From Caballeronia fortuita (GTDB lineage: Bacteria > Pseudomonadota > Gammaproteobacteria > Burkholderiales > Burkholderiaceae), in the NCBI RefSeq assembly GCF_001544835.2, contig NZ_FCNX02000024.1:29109-93108 (forward strand): a stretch of DNA of 64,000 nucleotides, read 5' to 3'. The number at the start of each line of letters is the position of its first letter. Position 1 is the stretch's first letter. The position numbers were made by a program, and so were the translations under genes. The notes under the pieces were generated by a model. That model had not been told where the DNA came from. It was given only the letters and a program-made list of their open reading frames with translations, and did no database searches. This document shows, one piece after another, positions 46,641-55,179 of this stretch.

Positions 46641-47663
46641 GTGTTCAGTTCCCTCTATCCGATCGCGCGTTCGCATCTCTTCAAGATGGACGCGGAAGAC
46701 GCTCATCACCTGACGCTGCGCATGCTGGGCGCGGCCGGCCGCACCGGGCTCGCCGGCATGCTCGCCAAACGCGGCCCCGATTCGCCCCGCACCGTCATGG
46801 GCATCACGTTCCGCAATCCGGTCGGTCTCGCGGCGGGGCTGGACAAGGACGGCGCGTGCATCGACGGGCTCGCGGCGCTCGGCTTCGGCTTCATCGAAGT
46901 GGGCACCGTGACGCCGCGCGCGCAATCCGGCAATCCGCGTCCGCGCATTTTCCGGCTGCCCGAGGCCGAGGCGCTGATCAACCGGATGGGCTTCAACAAT
47001 CGCGGCGTCGATCAGTTCGTCGCGAACGTGAAAGCGGCGCATTATCGCGGCGTGCTGGGGCTCAACATCGGCAAGAACGCCGATACGCCGATCGAGCGCG
47101 CCGCCGAGGACTATCTGTATTGCCTCGAGCGCGTCTATCCGTTCGCGAGCTACGTGACGATCAACATCTCGTCGCCGAACACGAAGAATCTGCGGCAGCT
47201 TCAGGGCGCGGGCGAACTCGATGCGCTGCTCGGCGCGCTCAAGGAGAAGCAGGCGCGTCTGTCCGATCTGCACGGCAAGCTCGTGCCGCTCGCACTGAAG
47301 ATCGCGCCCGATCTCGACGACGAGCAGATCAAGTCCATCGCGGGCACGTTGCTGGCTCACAAGATCGACGGCGTCATCGCGACCAACACGACGCTCTCGC
47401 GCACCGCCGTCACCGGCATGAAGCACGGCGACGAAGCGGGCGGCCTGTCGGGGCGTCCGGTTTTCGATGCATCGAACGAGGTGATCCGCAAGCTGCGTGC
47501 GGAAGTCGGAACCGACGTGCCGATCATCGGCGTGGGCGGAATTTTCTCGGGCGAAGACGCGCGCGCGAAGCTCGCGGCGGGCGCATCGCTCGTGCAGATC
47601 TACACCGGGCTGATCTATCGCGGTCCCGCGCTGGTAAGAGAGTGCGTCGAAGCGCTCGCGTGA
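46641..47663 (+). CDS. pyrD: Dihydroorotate dehydrogenase (quinone), class 2
   Basis: Membrane-associated FMN enzyme that oxidises dihydroorotate and passes electrons to quinone in pyrimidine synthesis. The 340-residue protein has a short amphipathic N-terminus (MFSSLYPIARSHLFKMDAEDAHHLTLRML) for the membrane, GFIEVGTVTPRAQ, the catalytic Ser in NISSPNTKNLR, and the FMN phosphate loop IGVGGIFSGEDAR. The start is a GTG at 46641. A possible -10, TAAAAT, sits in the small palindrome CCGCTAAAATAGCGG upstream. Confidence 0.96.
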   Translation: MFSSLYPIARSHLFKMDAEDAHHLTLRMLGAAGRTGLAGMLAKRGPDSPRTVMGITFRNPVGLAAGLDKDGACIDGLAALGFGFIEVGTVTPRAQSGNPRPRIFRLPEAEALINRMGFNNRGVDQFVANVKAAHYRGVLGLNIGKNADTPIERAAEDYLYCLERVYPFASYVTINISSPNTKNLRQLQGAGELDALLGALKEKQARLSDLHGKLVPLALKIAPDLDDEQIKSIAGTLLAHKIDGVIATNTTLSRTAVTGMKHGDEAGGLSGRPVFDASNEVIRKLRAEVGTDVPIIGVGGIFSGEDARAKLAAGASLVQIYTGLIYRGPALVRECVEALA

Positions 47664-47777
47664 TGCCGACGATCCGGCATATAGACATGAGCAAACGATA
47701 TTACGCGGCGATTGCATTCTCACTATGATCGCCGCATCGAAAAAAGACGCTGTGCCCATCAAGAGGAAAACAACACG

Positions 47778-48578
47778 ATGAAACTGTCCACGCTCAAGAA
47801 GCTCGTCGCCGCTAGCCTTATCGGCGCCGCATTCACCGCCGTCACGACCGCCGCGCACGCCGAAGACCTGCTCGATCAGGTCAAGCAGCGCGGCACACTG
47901 CGCGTCGGCCTGGAAGGCACGTTCCCGCCGTTCAACTCGAAGAATCCGCAAGGCGAACTGGTCGGCTTCGACGTCGACATCGCCAAGGCCGTCGCCGCCA
48001 AGCTCGGCGTGAAGCCGGAGTTCGTCACGACCGAATGGAGCGGCATCATCGCCGGTTTGCAGGCGGGCAAGTTCGACGTGATCGTGAACCAGGTCGGCAT
48101 CACCGATGCGCGCAAGCAGACGCTCGACTTCTCGCCCGCATACACGTACTCGAACGCGCAACTGATCCAGCGCAACGACGACAAGCGCGAGTTCAAGTCG
48201 CTCGAGGAACTGAAGGGCAAGAAGCTCGGCGTCGGACTCGGCACGAACTATATGGACATGGCGAAGTCGGTGCCGGGCATCGACGTGAAGACGTATCCGG
48301 GCGCGCCCGAGTATCTGCGTGACCTCGCAGCCGGACGTCTGGACGCCGCGCTCAACGACCGCCTGATGCTCGCGTATCTGCTGAAGAACTCGCAACTGCC
48401 GCTGCGTACGGGCGCGAACGTCGGCGCGGGCAACCCGTCGGGCATTCCGTTCAAGAAGGGTAATCCGAAGTTCGCGAAGGCGATCGACGACGCGATGACC
48501 CAGCTCGAAGCCGACGGCACGTTCGCGAAGATCTCCGACAAGTGGTTCGGCATCGACGTGACGAAGCCGGCGAAGTAA
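47778..48578 (+). CDS. Amino-acid ABC transporter substrate-binding protein (cystine-type)
   Basis: A 266-residue periplasmic protein with signal peptide 1-28 (ending AAHA-ED). The mature part has the SBP_bac_3 pattern RGTLRVGLEGTFPPFNSKNPQGELVGFDVDIAKAVAAKLG and DVIVNQVGITDARKQTLDFS, nearest by eye to cystine-binding FliY/TcyA proteins. It probably binds an amino acid such as cystine. Ribosome site AAGAGGAAAACAACACG. The permease is downstream after a hairpin; no ATPase is adjacent. Confidence 0.88.
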   Translation: MKLSTLKKLVAASLIGAAFTAVTTAAHAEDLLDQVKQRGTLRVGLEGTFPPFNSKNPQGELVGFDVDIAKAVAAKLGVKPEFVTTEWSGIIAGLQAGKFDVIVNQVGITDARKQTLDFSPAYTYSNAQLIQRNDDKREFKSLEELKGKKLGVGLGTNYMDMAKSVPGIDVKTYPGAPEYLRDLAAGRLDAALNDRLMLAYLLKNSQLPLRTGANVGAGNPSGIPFKKGNPKFAKAIDDAMTQLEADGTFAKISDKWFGIDVTKPAK

Positions 48579-48601
48579 GCCGCGTCGTTCCCGGCGTCGC
48601 G

Positions 48602-48637
48602 AGGGCGGCATCGTCACGGTGCCGCCCTTCTCTTTTG
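48602..48637 (+). terminator. Terminator or attenuator between binding protein and permease
   Basis: AGGGCGGCA (48602-48610), loop TCGTCACGG, TGCCGCCCT (48620-48628), then TCTCTTTT. It would lower permease expression relative to the abundant binding protein. Confidence 0.7.
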
Positions 48638-48703
48638 CCGGCTCGGTTTAATATGTGCCGATTTGTTTCACTTCAGCACCGTTTCAGTCAACGCGTCTCT
48701 TAA

Positions 48704-49363
48704 ATGTCCACGACATCCCTGCTCGTTCAATCGGCGCCCGTGCTGGCGCAAGGCGCGCTGCTGACGATCAAGTTCGCGCTCTACTCGATGTTCTTCGGCC
48801 TCGTCGCGGCCGTCGTGCTGGCGTTGATGGGCATCAGCCAGAATCGCGCGCTCGTCGCGATCGGACGCTGCTATGTCAGCGTGATGCGCGGCACGCCATT
48901 ACTCGTGCAGATCTTCGTGATCTATTACGGGCTGCCGAGCCTCGGCATTTCGCTCGAACCGACGCCTGCGGGCGTGATCGCGCTATCGGCGAACGTGGCG
49001 GCGTATTTGTCGGAGAGCATGCGCGGCGCGATTCTCGGGATTCACGCCGGGCAGTGGCTCGCGGCTTACAGCCTCGGGCTCTCGCGCGCGCAGACGCTGC
49101 GCTACGTGATCGGGCCGCAGGCGCTGCGCATCGCGGTGCCGAGCCTGTCGAACAGTCTCATCAGTCTGATCAAGGACACGTCGCTCGTATCGGTCATCAC
49201 GGTGACCGAGTTGCTGCGCAGCGCGCAGGAAGTGATCGCGGCGACCTATCAGCCGTTGCCGCTCTATCTCGCGGCGGCGTTCGTCTATTGGGTTTTGTGC
49301 AGCGTGCTCGAATTCGTGCAGCGGATTTTCGAGCGGCGGCTCGCGCTGCCAGGACGGCACTGA
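48704..49363 (+). CDS. Amino-acid ABC transporter permease
   Basis: A 219-residue inner-membrane permease of the HisM/GlnP family, with about five spans. The motif MRGTPLLVQIFVIYYGLPSLGI is typical of the family, as is the EAA-like loop SLGLSRAQTLRYVIGPQALR. It should pair with the upstream binding protein. An ATP-binding subunit is missing from the neighbourhood and must be encoded elsewhere or shared. Convergent with the Gfo/Idh gene. Confidence 0.9.
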   Translation: MSTTSLLVQSAPVLAQGALLTIKFALYSMFFGLVAAVVLALMGISQNRALVAIGRCYVSVMRGTPLLVQIFVIYYGLPSLGISLEPTPAGVIALSANVAAYLSESMRGAILGIHAGQWLAAYSLGLSRAQTLRYVIGPQALRIAVPSLSNSLISLIKDTSLVSVITVTELLRSAQEVIAATYQPLPLYLAAAFVYWVLCSVLEFVQRIFERRLALPGRH

Positions 49364-49365
49364 AT

Positions 49366-49394
49366 GAAAAAGCCGCTGAACAAGCGGCTTTTTC
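49366..49394. terminator. Bidirectional terminator between permease and Gfo/Idh gene
   Basis: AAAAAGCCGCT, loop GAACA, AGCGGCTTTTT: a perfect stem with A/T tracts on both sides, so it should work for both convergent genes. Confidence 0.9.
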
Positions 49395-49397
49395 GTA

Positions 49398-50387
49398 TCA
49401 GTCGGTCTCGAATGGAAAGCGCAGATTCAGATCGCGGCGCGCGGCGTCGATGATCGCGATCATGCGCATCGACATCGCATGCGTCATCACCGGGCTTTCG
49501 ATCGCGCCCGCGCGCAGCAGCTCGCAAAAGTGCGCGGTTTCGTAATTGAGGCCGCCGCCCGTCAACGGCTCGTCGAGTTCCACCTTTCTGCCGTCCGTAT
49601 AGGCGATCGTCGCCCGCGCGGGATTCCACCAGTTCTCGTGGATCGTCACCGTGCCGAGCGTGCCGCCGATGAGCGCATCGCCGCGGCCTTGCAGATCGAG
49701 TCCGCAGAACAGTTGCGCGATGCCGCGCTCGTGGCGCACGTTGAGGCTTGCGAACACATCGACGCCGGTCGCGCCGAGACGTCCGATGGTCTGGACGTCG
49801 AGCGCTTCGCCGAGCCAGTCGACGGCGAGAAACGCCTCGTAGACGCCGATATCGAGCAGCGCGCCGCCGCCCGCGTCAAGCGAGAACGACGGATGATCGA
49901 GCGGCACGTTCGCCATTGAGCAGCCCGCGCGCACGAGGCCGATCTCGCCGATAGGATCGCGTTCGAGATGCGCACGCAAACGGCGATACAGCGGGTAGAA
50001 CGGCGGCTTCATCGCTTCCATGAAAAGCAGCTTGCCCGCGCGCGCCGCGTCGATCATGCGCTGCAGTTCGCGCGCGTTCACGGCGGCGGGCTTTTCGCAC
50101 AGCACCGGCTTGCCCGCCGCGAAAGCACGCATTGCGTACTCGGGATGGCTGTCCTGCAGGGTCGCGATATAGAGCGCATCGATCGAGCCGAGCAGCGCGT
50201 CGAAATCCGCGAAGGCGCGTGCGCCGAACGCATCGGCCAGCGCGCGCGCCGGTTCCTCGCGGCGCGACCACACACCCGCGAGACGCGCGCCTTCGACGTG
50301 CGTGAGGCTGTCCGCGAAGCGCCGCGCGATGCGCCCCGCGCCGACGATGCCCCAGCGGATCGTCGTTTCTTCGATGCTCGAATTCAT
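49398..50387 (-). CDS. Gfo/Idh/MocA family oxidoreductase
   Basis: A 329-residue NAD(P)-dependent sugar-type dehydrogenase. The Rossmann motif is WGIVGAGRIARRFADSL, and the conserved EKPAAVNARELQRMIDAA has the Glu-Lys-Pro with the catalytic Lys. The C-terminal domain (GGGALLDIGVYEAFLAVDWLG) matches the family, with the region that contacts substrate. Substrates are sugars or diols; none can be named. GGAGGCCGGTTG selects the ATG at 50387. A FadR-type regulator lies upstream, 148 bases away. Confidence 0.85.
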   Translation of the reverse strand: MNSSIEETTIRWGIVGAGRIARRFADSLTHVEGARLAGVWSRREEPARALADAFGARAFADFDALLGSIDALYIATLQDSHPEYAMRAFAAGKPVLCEKPAAVNARELQRMIDAARAGKLLFMEAMKPPFYPLYRRLRAHLERDPIGEIGLVRAGCSMANVPLDHPSFSLDAGGGALLDIGVYEAFLAVDWLGEALDVQTIGRLGATGVDVFASLNVRHERGIAQLFCGLDLQGRGDALIGGTLGTVTIHENWWNPARATIAYTDGRKVELDEPLTGGGLNYETAHFCELLRAGAIESPVMTHAMSMRMIAIIDAARRDLNLRFPFETD

Positions 50388-50535
50388 CAACCGGCCTCCG
50401 TGCGCCATGTTCTTCGTTGCGACGATTGTGCCTCATTGCCTCGCGCGACGGATTCGCCGGACGCGCACAGACGGCAAAAAGCCGGGACATGTCCCGGCTC
50501 GATGCGCTTACCGCCTGGTTGCGTTCAGGAACGCG

Positions 50536-51288
50536 TCACACGCCCGCCGACGCGTTCACGTTCGGCGACGCCGGCTGGCTGTTCACCCGCTCCAGCGAGA
50601 AGGCGCGGCCGACTTCCTCCGCGGCGAGATCGACGAGCGCGCGCGTCGCGGATTCGGCGGCGGCGGGATCCTTCGACTCGATCGCCTCGACGACGCTCTT
50701 CTGCGCCGCGAGCGTCGCTTCGCGCACGGACTCGATGCCGTCGACGATCGGATTGACCGTCACCAGCGCGCCGCGCACGATCGCCGTCATCTGACGGAAG
50801 AACTGGTTGCCGCTCGCCGCGACGATGCGCGTGTGCAGCACTTCATCGGCTGCCTGATATTCCGGCTCGCCGACCTGCAGACGCGACAGCGTGTCGAATG
50901 CATCGCGGATGCCGGCGATCTCGTCCGGCGTTGCGCGTGCCGCAGCGAGCGCCGCCGCGCGCGGTTCGATCAGCATGCGGAATTCGATTACATCGCGCAA
51001 GAATGTCTGATCCGGCTTGGCGCGAAAGCGCCAGCTCACCACGTCCTCGTCGATGAGACGCCAGTCGCTCATCGGACGGATACGCGTGCCCGTCTTCGGC
51101 CGCACGTCCAGCATGTGCCGCGCGAGCAGCATCGACAGCGCCTCGCGCATGACGGTGCGGCTCACGTCGAACTCCTTCGAGAGGATGTCCTGCGGTGGCA
51201 GTATCGCGCCATATTTTTGCTCGACGATCCCTGAGACGAGTCCGTCCATGACCTTCGCCACCAGCGATCGCTCTTTGTTGTCATCCAT
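50536..51288 (-). CDS. FadR/GntR-type transcriptional regulator with FCD domain
   Basis: A 250-residue regulator. The N-terminal winged helix has LPPQDILSKEFDVSRTVMREALSMLLARHML, and the C-terminal FCD domain shows an all-helical ligand fold with the metal-site residues (VLHTRIVAASGNQFF and HTRI-like His). Such proteins respond to small acids, sugar acids or fatty acyl-CoA. It likely controls itself and perhaps the oxidoreductase to the left. GGGAGAAGCGAG precedes the ATG at 51288. The ligand is not known. Confidence 0.87.
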   Translation of the reverse strand: MDDNKERSLVAKVMDGLVSGIVEQKYGAILPPQDILSKEFDVSRTVMREALSMLLARHMLDVRPKTGTRIRPMSDWRLIDEDVVSWRFRAKPDQTFLRDVIEFRMLIEPRAAALAAARATPDEIAGIRDAFDTLSRLQVGEPEYQAADEVLHTRIVAASGNQFFRQMTAIVRGALVTVNPIVDGIESVREATLAAQKSVVEAIESKDPAAAESATRALVDLAAEEVGRAFSLERVNSQPASPNVNASAGV

Positions 51289-51771
51289 CTCGCTTCTCCC
51301 CTTCTCGCCTGTTCCGTAGCCGTGTGTATGAGCGCATCGCTTTCGCTTGACCGGGCTGCGAAAGGCACGACGGGTTCCCGACAGGTCCATTCGTCGTGCT
51401 TGATACGTTGCGTCTTCGTTGCTTCGAATGCCAGTGAGGAATTTCCTGACAGGGTAATCCCTCTCACCTCGGCATCGCTGATTCTTTATTTCTTCGTTGC
51501 CGCTGCACGTGCATCACTTGCACTCGCGCCGCGCGCGCGCAGCCATTCATCAGGGAAACTGAAGAATGGCTGCGTCGCGTCGCGGCGTGTGCGTTCTTTC
51601 CCGGCCCTTTGCAACATCGGACCGATCATGCACTCATTTGAGCAAGCATCTCGTAGGCTTTCTGTGCGAACGCGAACGGAAGGCGGCGCGCTTTTGCCTT
51701 TTGTATGATCGGACGGTTTGGACGAAAGTACCGTGGCGTGGTGCAAGCCGGGCGATTTGTCAGCCCTATGC
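51289..51771. other. Gene-free stretch between FadR-type regulator and glycosyltransferase
   Basis: 483 bases without a convincing coding frame. It contains the regulator promoter region on the left and a long hairpin at 51539-51573. The rest is ordinary GC-rich spacer with no recognisable repeat. Confidence 0.45.
51539..51573. repeat. Long intergenic hairpin
   Basis: GCAGCCATTC (51539-51548) and GAATGGCTGC (51564-51573) form a perfect 10-bp stem. Inside, TCAG/CTGA adds four pairs closing the loop GGAAA. No T-run follows on either strand, so it is not a typical terminator. Confidence 0.65.
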
Positions 51772-52923
51772 TTAAATCGCGCCATCTGTCGTGCGCGGCG
51801 TGCGCGCATCGAGCGGCACTTGCCGGCGCTGCATCGCTTCGCGCTCGGCAAGAGTCTGCTGATAGACCGCCATGTAGTCGTTGCATACTCTTTCGATCGA
51901 AAGCTGCTGCAGGTTCTGCCGCGCGCGCATCGACAACTGACCGCGCGCCTGCCTGTCGAGCAGGAGCCAGCGCAGCTTCGACGCCGCCTGCGCGATATCG
52001 CCCGCGGGCACGAGCACGCCCGCGGCGCCGTCGTCGAGCATCTCGGGAATGCCGCCCACGCGCGTCGCGACGATCGCGCAGCCCGCCTCGCGCGCCTCCG
52101 CGATCACGAGCGGTCCCGGGTCCTGGCGCGAGAGCAGCGCGAAGACATCGGCGCTTGCGAAATACGGGCGCGCATCGGCGACGAAGCCGGTAAAGTGCGT
52201 CACCTCCGCGATGCCGAGTTCAGCCGCGAGCGCTTCCATCGAACCGCGATCGGGACCATCGCCGACGAGATACAGATGCGGCTCGGCCATGAACTCGCGC
52301 TCGCTCGCGGACTGCTCGCGCACGAGCGCGAACGCCTGCAGAAGATCGGCAATACCTTTTCTCCGGTACATGCCCGCCACGCAGACGATATTCGGGTGCT
52401 TGAGCCACACCGGCTTCGCGGCCGGCCGCGTGACGAGGCGCGGCGCGCCCACCGCGCCGTTGAGCACGACCGACATGCGCGAAGCGCCGATGCCGCGCGC
52501 CTCCAGATCGTTCGCGAGCTCGCGGCTCACGGCCACGATGCGATCGCCAGCGCGTACGAGCGATGCGCTTCTCTGCAGTTCGTGATGCGCCGTCGTCACG
52601 AGCGCAAAGCGCCTTCGCATGCTGCCGAAACGCGATATGAGCGCGCCGGTCATCATGTGCGCGTGCACGATGTCGGGATCGAAACGATCGATGAGACGAT
52701 TGAAGCCTGCGATCATCGACGGCACGCGCCACGGCTGCCGCGATTGTTGCAGCGGAATATGCGTGATGCCGTGACGGCGCAGGAGCGGCTCGAAGCTGCC
52801 ACCCGACGACGCCACCACGACGTCCTGCGCCATGCGCGCCTGCATGCAGGCGAGATCGACCATCATGTTGACGGTGCCGTTGCCGATCGTCTGCGCGTGG
52901 TTGGCGAGATGGACTATTCGCAT
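51772..52923 (-). CDS. Family 4 glycosyltransferase
   Basis: A 383-residue GT-B enzyme. The start MRIVHLANHAQTIGNGTVNMMVDLACMQA is the acceptor domain, HAHMMTGALISRF follows, and the donor site includes VAGMYRRKGIADLLQAF, YLVGDGPDRG and the E-x7-E type motif GPLVIAEAREAGCAIVATRVGGIPEML. It probably transfers a hexose to a lipid-linked glycan or other acceptor. No sugar cluster flanks it; the nearest glycan gene is the phosphotransferase at 56873. The direction is leftward. Confidence 0.83.
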   Translation of the reverse strand: MRIVHLANHAQTIGNGTVNMMVDLACMQARMAQDVVVASSGGSFEPLLRRHGITHIPLQQSRQPWRVPSMIAGFNRLIDRFDPDIVHAHMMTGALISRFGSMRRRFALVTTAHHELQRSASLVRAGDRIVAVSRELANDLEARGIGASRMSVVLNGAVGAPRLVTRPAAKPVWLKHPNIVCVAGMYRRKGIADLLQAFALVREQSASEREFMAEPHLYLVGDGPDRGSMEALAAELGIAEVTHFTGFVADARPYFASADVFALLSRQDPGPLVIAEAREAGCAIVATRVGGIPEMLDDGAAGVLVPAGDIAQAASKLRWLLLDRQARGQLSMRARQNLQQLSIERVCNDYMAVYQQTLAEREAMQRRQVPLDARTPRTTDGAI

Positions 52924-53003
52924 GAGATAGGCTTTTTTGTACGCTCACCGGCCCTTGCCGGCGGCGTTGATCTTATTGTTTCGAGGACGCGCGTATTGCT
53001 TTG

Positions 53004-53056
53004 TCGATCGCTTGTGATCGCTTTTGATCGCTTTGTTATCGCGTTCTTATCGCTTC
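53004..53056. repeat. Helically phased ATCGCTT repeat
   Basis: Five copies of ATCG begin at 53007, 53017, 53027, 53038 and 53049, four of them reading ATCGCTT and one ATCGCGT, with spacings of 10, 10, 11 and 11 bases. It lies upstream of the glycosyltransferase start at 52923 in a spacer with no gene. The period is about one DNA helical turn. Confidence 0.7.
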
Positions 53057-53189
53057 GTTCTTGCCTCGATGCCCGGACGGTCCACGCCTCTTGTGATGCT
53101 GATGTTTGCTGCTGATTGCTGCGCTGGCTGCTTTCACTACGCGCGCGATTTGCGGATTCGCGGCGCGCGCAATGCGTCTCTGGTGGCGC

Positions 53190-53714
53190 TTACAACAATT
53201 CGTACGTCGTAGCCTGCTCCCCCGGCGTGAAGCTCGTGCCGGACGTCTCGCGCGACTGACGGCTTTTTCTCGTCAGACCGATATAAGGCATGCCGTGCTC
53301 GAGGAACGGACCTTCGGTCTTGCGAAAGCCGAACGCTTCGTAGAAGCCTCGAAGACTCACGGGCGCGGTCAGGCGCACGCTGCGTCCGGGCCAGCGCTCG
53401 GCGCTCACCGCGAGCACGCGCTCGATCAGCGCGTGCGCCGTGCCGTCGCCACGGCGCAGCGGGCTCGTCAGAATCTTGTCCACCACCACTTCCGGATCTT
53501 CCGCGTCGCCTCCGTGGATGCGTGCATAGGCGAGCACGGGCATCGAACGGCTCATGTCTTCCGCGGCGAAGACATGCGTGCCGGTTTCATCGCGGCCATC
53601 CGGATCGAGATGGACGTGCGACTGTTCGACGACGAACACCGCACTGCGCGCGCGCAATATCAAATAAAGCTCTCGCGCAGTGAGTTGTTCGAAATCCAGG
53701 ACTTTCCAGTTCAT
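53190..53714 (-). CDS. GNAT family N-acetyltransferase, ElaA-like
   Basis: A 174-residue acetyltransferase, nearest by eye to ElaA. It starts MNWKVLDFEQLTARELYLILRARSAVFVVEQ, and the acetyl-CoA site would be in the region PLRRGDGTAHALIERVLAVSAERWPG, followed by LRGFYEAFGFRKTEGPFLEHGMPYIGL. The substrate is unknown. The C-terminal 20 residues are a weak tail. Upstream, TTACCGGTAA and AACCGGT form a small double palindrome at about 53730-53750 that might bind a regulator. Confidence 0.83.
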   Translation of the reverse strand: MNWKVLDFEQLTARELYLILRARSAVFVVEQSHVHLDPDGRDETGTHVFAAEDMSRSMPVLAYARIHGGDAEDPEVVVDKILTSPLRRGDGTAHALIERVLAVSAERWPGRSVRLTAPVSLRGFYEAFGFRKTEGPFLEHGMPYIGLTRKSRQSRETSGTSFTPGEQATTYELL

Positions 53715-54095
53715 CGATTATCTCCATGCATTACCGGTAATAACCGGTGCTTGCGACGATTAGACGTTACTTGCCGGCCCGCTTAATTTCAGTGCGGCAT
53801 CGCACCGACCCAGGCCGCGCGTGCCTTTCAAATAAGCCCGACCACACGCAAAAAGGCGTCCCGGGGAAAAAGGACGCCTTTGCCCGACGATAAAACGCGA
53901 CCGCGCGGCAGCCCGCGATATGGGCTGCCGCGCGCGTTCGCATGGCGTCGATAGCGCTCGCGTAATCCGGCACCTTCATGGGAAAATCACAATGCATACC
54001 GCCATCGAACGCGACAGGGACGCACAACTACAAGCACATTCGCTCCGGCGCGCACGCGGTAACGAACGCAGGCCTTCCCGGCCCGAGGTCACGGC
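53715..54095. other. Gene-free stretch with two strong hairpins
   Basis: 381 bases between the GNAT gene and the DUF1839 gene. Two stable hairpins (53852-53881 and 53902-53934) lie close together. The first is followed by five T on the minus strand. A short minus-strand reading frame exists here but runs straight through both hairpins, so coding is unlikely. Confidence 0.5.
53845..53934 (-). ncRNA. Candidate small RNA or terminated leader (two hairpins)
   Basis: On the minus strand a 13-bp perfect hairpin (CGCGCGGCAGCCC, 53902-53934) is followed by the stem AAAGGCGTCC/GGACGCCTTT (53852-53881) and a T-run, which looks like an intrinsic terminator. No gene lies upstream on this strand, so a short RNA is possible. 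The 5' end and promoter are not seen. Confidence 0.35.
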
Positions 54096-55124
54096 ATGAA
54101 CGCGTTCCATACGAGCGGTGTGACGGATTCGGGCGCAAGTCGTTCCCGCGTCGTGTCACTCGACCCTCTGCGCATGCGCGCGCGGCGCCATCACGCGCAT
54201 GCGCTTCATCGCGGCGAGCGCATCTGGCGTGAAGCGGTCGCGCCTGTCGATCTGTGGATCGAAATCCTGCATGGCAACGGGCTCGAACCGCGCGCCGCGC
54301 TCGCGTTCACCGTCGCGCAGGACTTCGAAGCCGATCAGTTCTCACTCGGCAAGCTGCCGTTCGAGGACATCGAAAAGCTGTACGGCCTGCAAGTGCAGGA
54401 GCTGTCCGTTTTCGATTCGCTCGAAGAGCGCGCGCTCGTGCAGACGCGCCGCGCGAATATCGTGCTCGTCGAAGTCGATGCGTTCTTTCTTCCCGACATG
54501 CGCACGGCGTCGTATCACCGCGAGCATGTGAAGACGACTATCGGCATCGATGTGATCGATCCCGATGCGCGGCGTCTCGGCTACTTTCATCACACGGGTT
54601 ATCACCTGCTCGACGGCGACGACTATGACGGCGTCTTGCGCTCGAGCACGATGCACGAGCCCGCGCTCTTTCCGCACGTCGAGTTCGTCAAGCGCGTGCG
54701 CGAGCCGCTGTCGGGCACGCCGCTCGCGGAAGTATCGGCGGATCTGCTGTGCGCGCATCTGCTGCGGCGTCCGATGCACAACCCCATCACGCGATGGCGC
54801 GCCGCGTTTCCCGAGCATGTCGACACGATGATCGCGCGCGGCGAATCGTATGCGCGCCTCTATGCGTTCAACGTGATGCGACAGCTCGGCGCGAACTTCG
54901 AATTGCTTGCGCATTACCTGCAATGGATGCGCGAGCAAGGCTTCGATATTCCGGCGCAAACCCACGCGGGCGCGCGCAAGATCGCGAGCGAAACGATGGT
55001 CATGCAATGCCGTCTCGCGCGTGCGCTTTCGCGTGGCCGTCGCGAGTTGTGCGAGACATCGTTCGACGTGATCGAGGACGCGTATGAGCGCGTTGTTCCA
55101 CGGCTTGCGGATATCGTGTGCTGA
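54096..55124 (+). CDS. DUF1839 family protein
   Basis: A 342-residue protein of a little-known family, recognised by YGLQVQELSVFDSLEERALVQ, VDAFFLPDMRTASYHREHVKTTIGID and the C-terminal helices. I recall the family occurring near amino acid:carrier-protein ligase genes in Bradyrhizobium and Burkholderia, suggesting work on a carrier-bound amino acid. No carrier protein or ligase is visible here. The N-terminal 40 residues are Arg/His-rich and poorly conserved-looking, so the start is uncertain. The gene stands alone. Confidence 0.72.
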   Translation: MNAFHTSGVTDSGASRSRVVSLDPLRMRARRHHAHALHRGERIWREAVAPVDLWIEILHGNGLEPRAALAFTVAQDFEADQFSLGKLPFEDIEKLYGLQVQELSVFDSLEERALVQTRRANIVLVEVDAFFLPDMRTASYHREHVKTTIGIDVIDPDARRLGYFHHTGYHLLDGDDYDGVLRSSTMHEPALFPHVEFVKRVREPLSGTPLAEVSADLLCAHLLRRPMHNPITRWRAAFPEHVDTMIARGESYARLYAFNVMRQLGANFELLAHYLQWMREQGFDIPAQTHAGARKIASETMVMQCRLARALSRGRRELCETSFDVIEDAYERVVPRLADIVC

Positions 55125-55154
55125 TCGTCCCCACTTATTCCGCACAACATATTC

Positions 55155-55179
55155 GAGCCCTTGTTTCAAGGGCTTTTTC
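55155..55179 (+). terminator. Rho-independent terminator after the DUF1839 gene
   Basis: AGCCCTTG (55156-55163), loop TTT, CAAGGGCT (55167-55174), ending in five T. Confidence 0.85.

Noticed and set aside
53767..54027. Short minus-strand frame (86 codons) left of the DUF1839 gene
   Set aside because: It runs through two strong hairpins and one terminator and matches no family. An RNA explanation is simpler.
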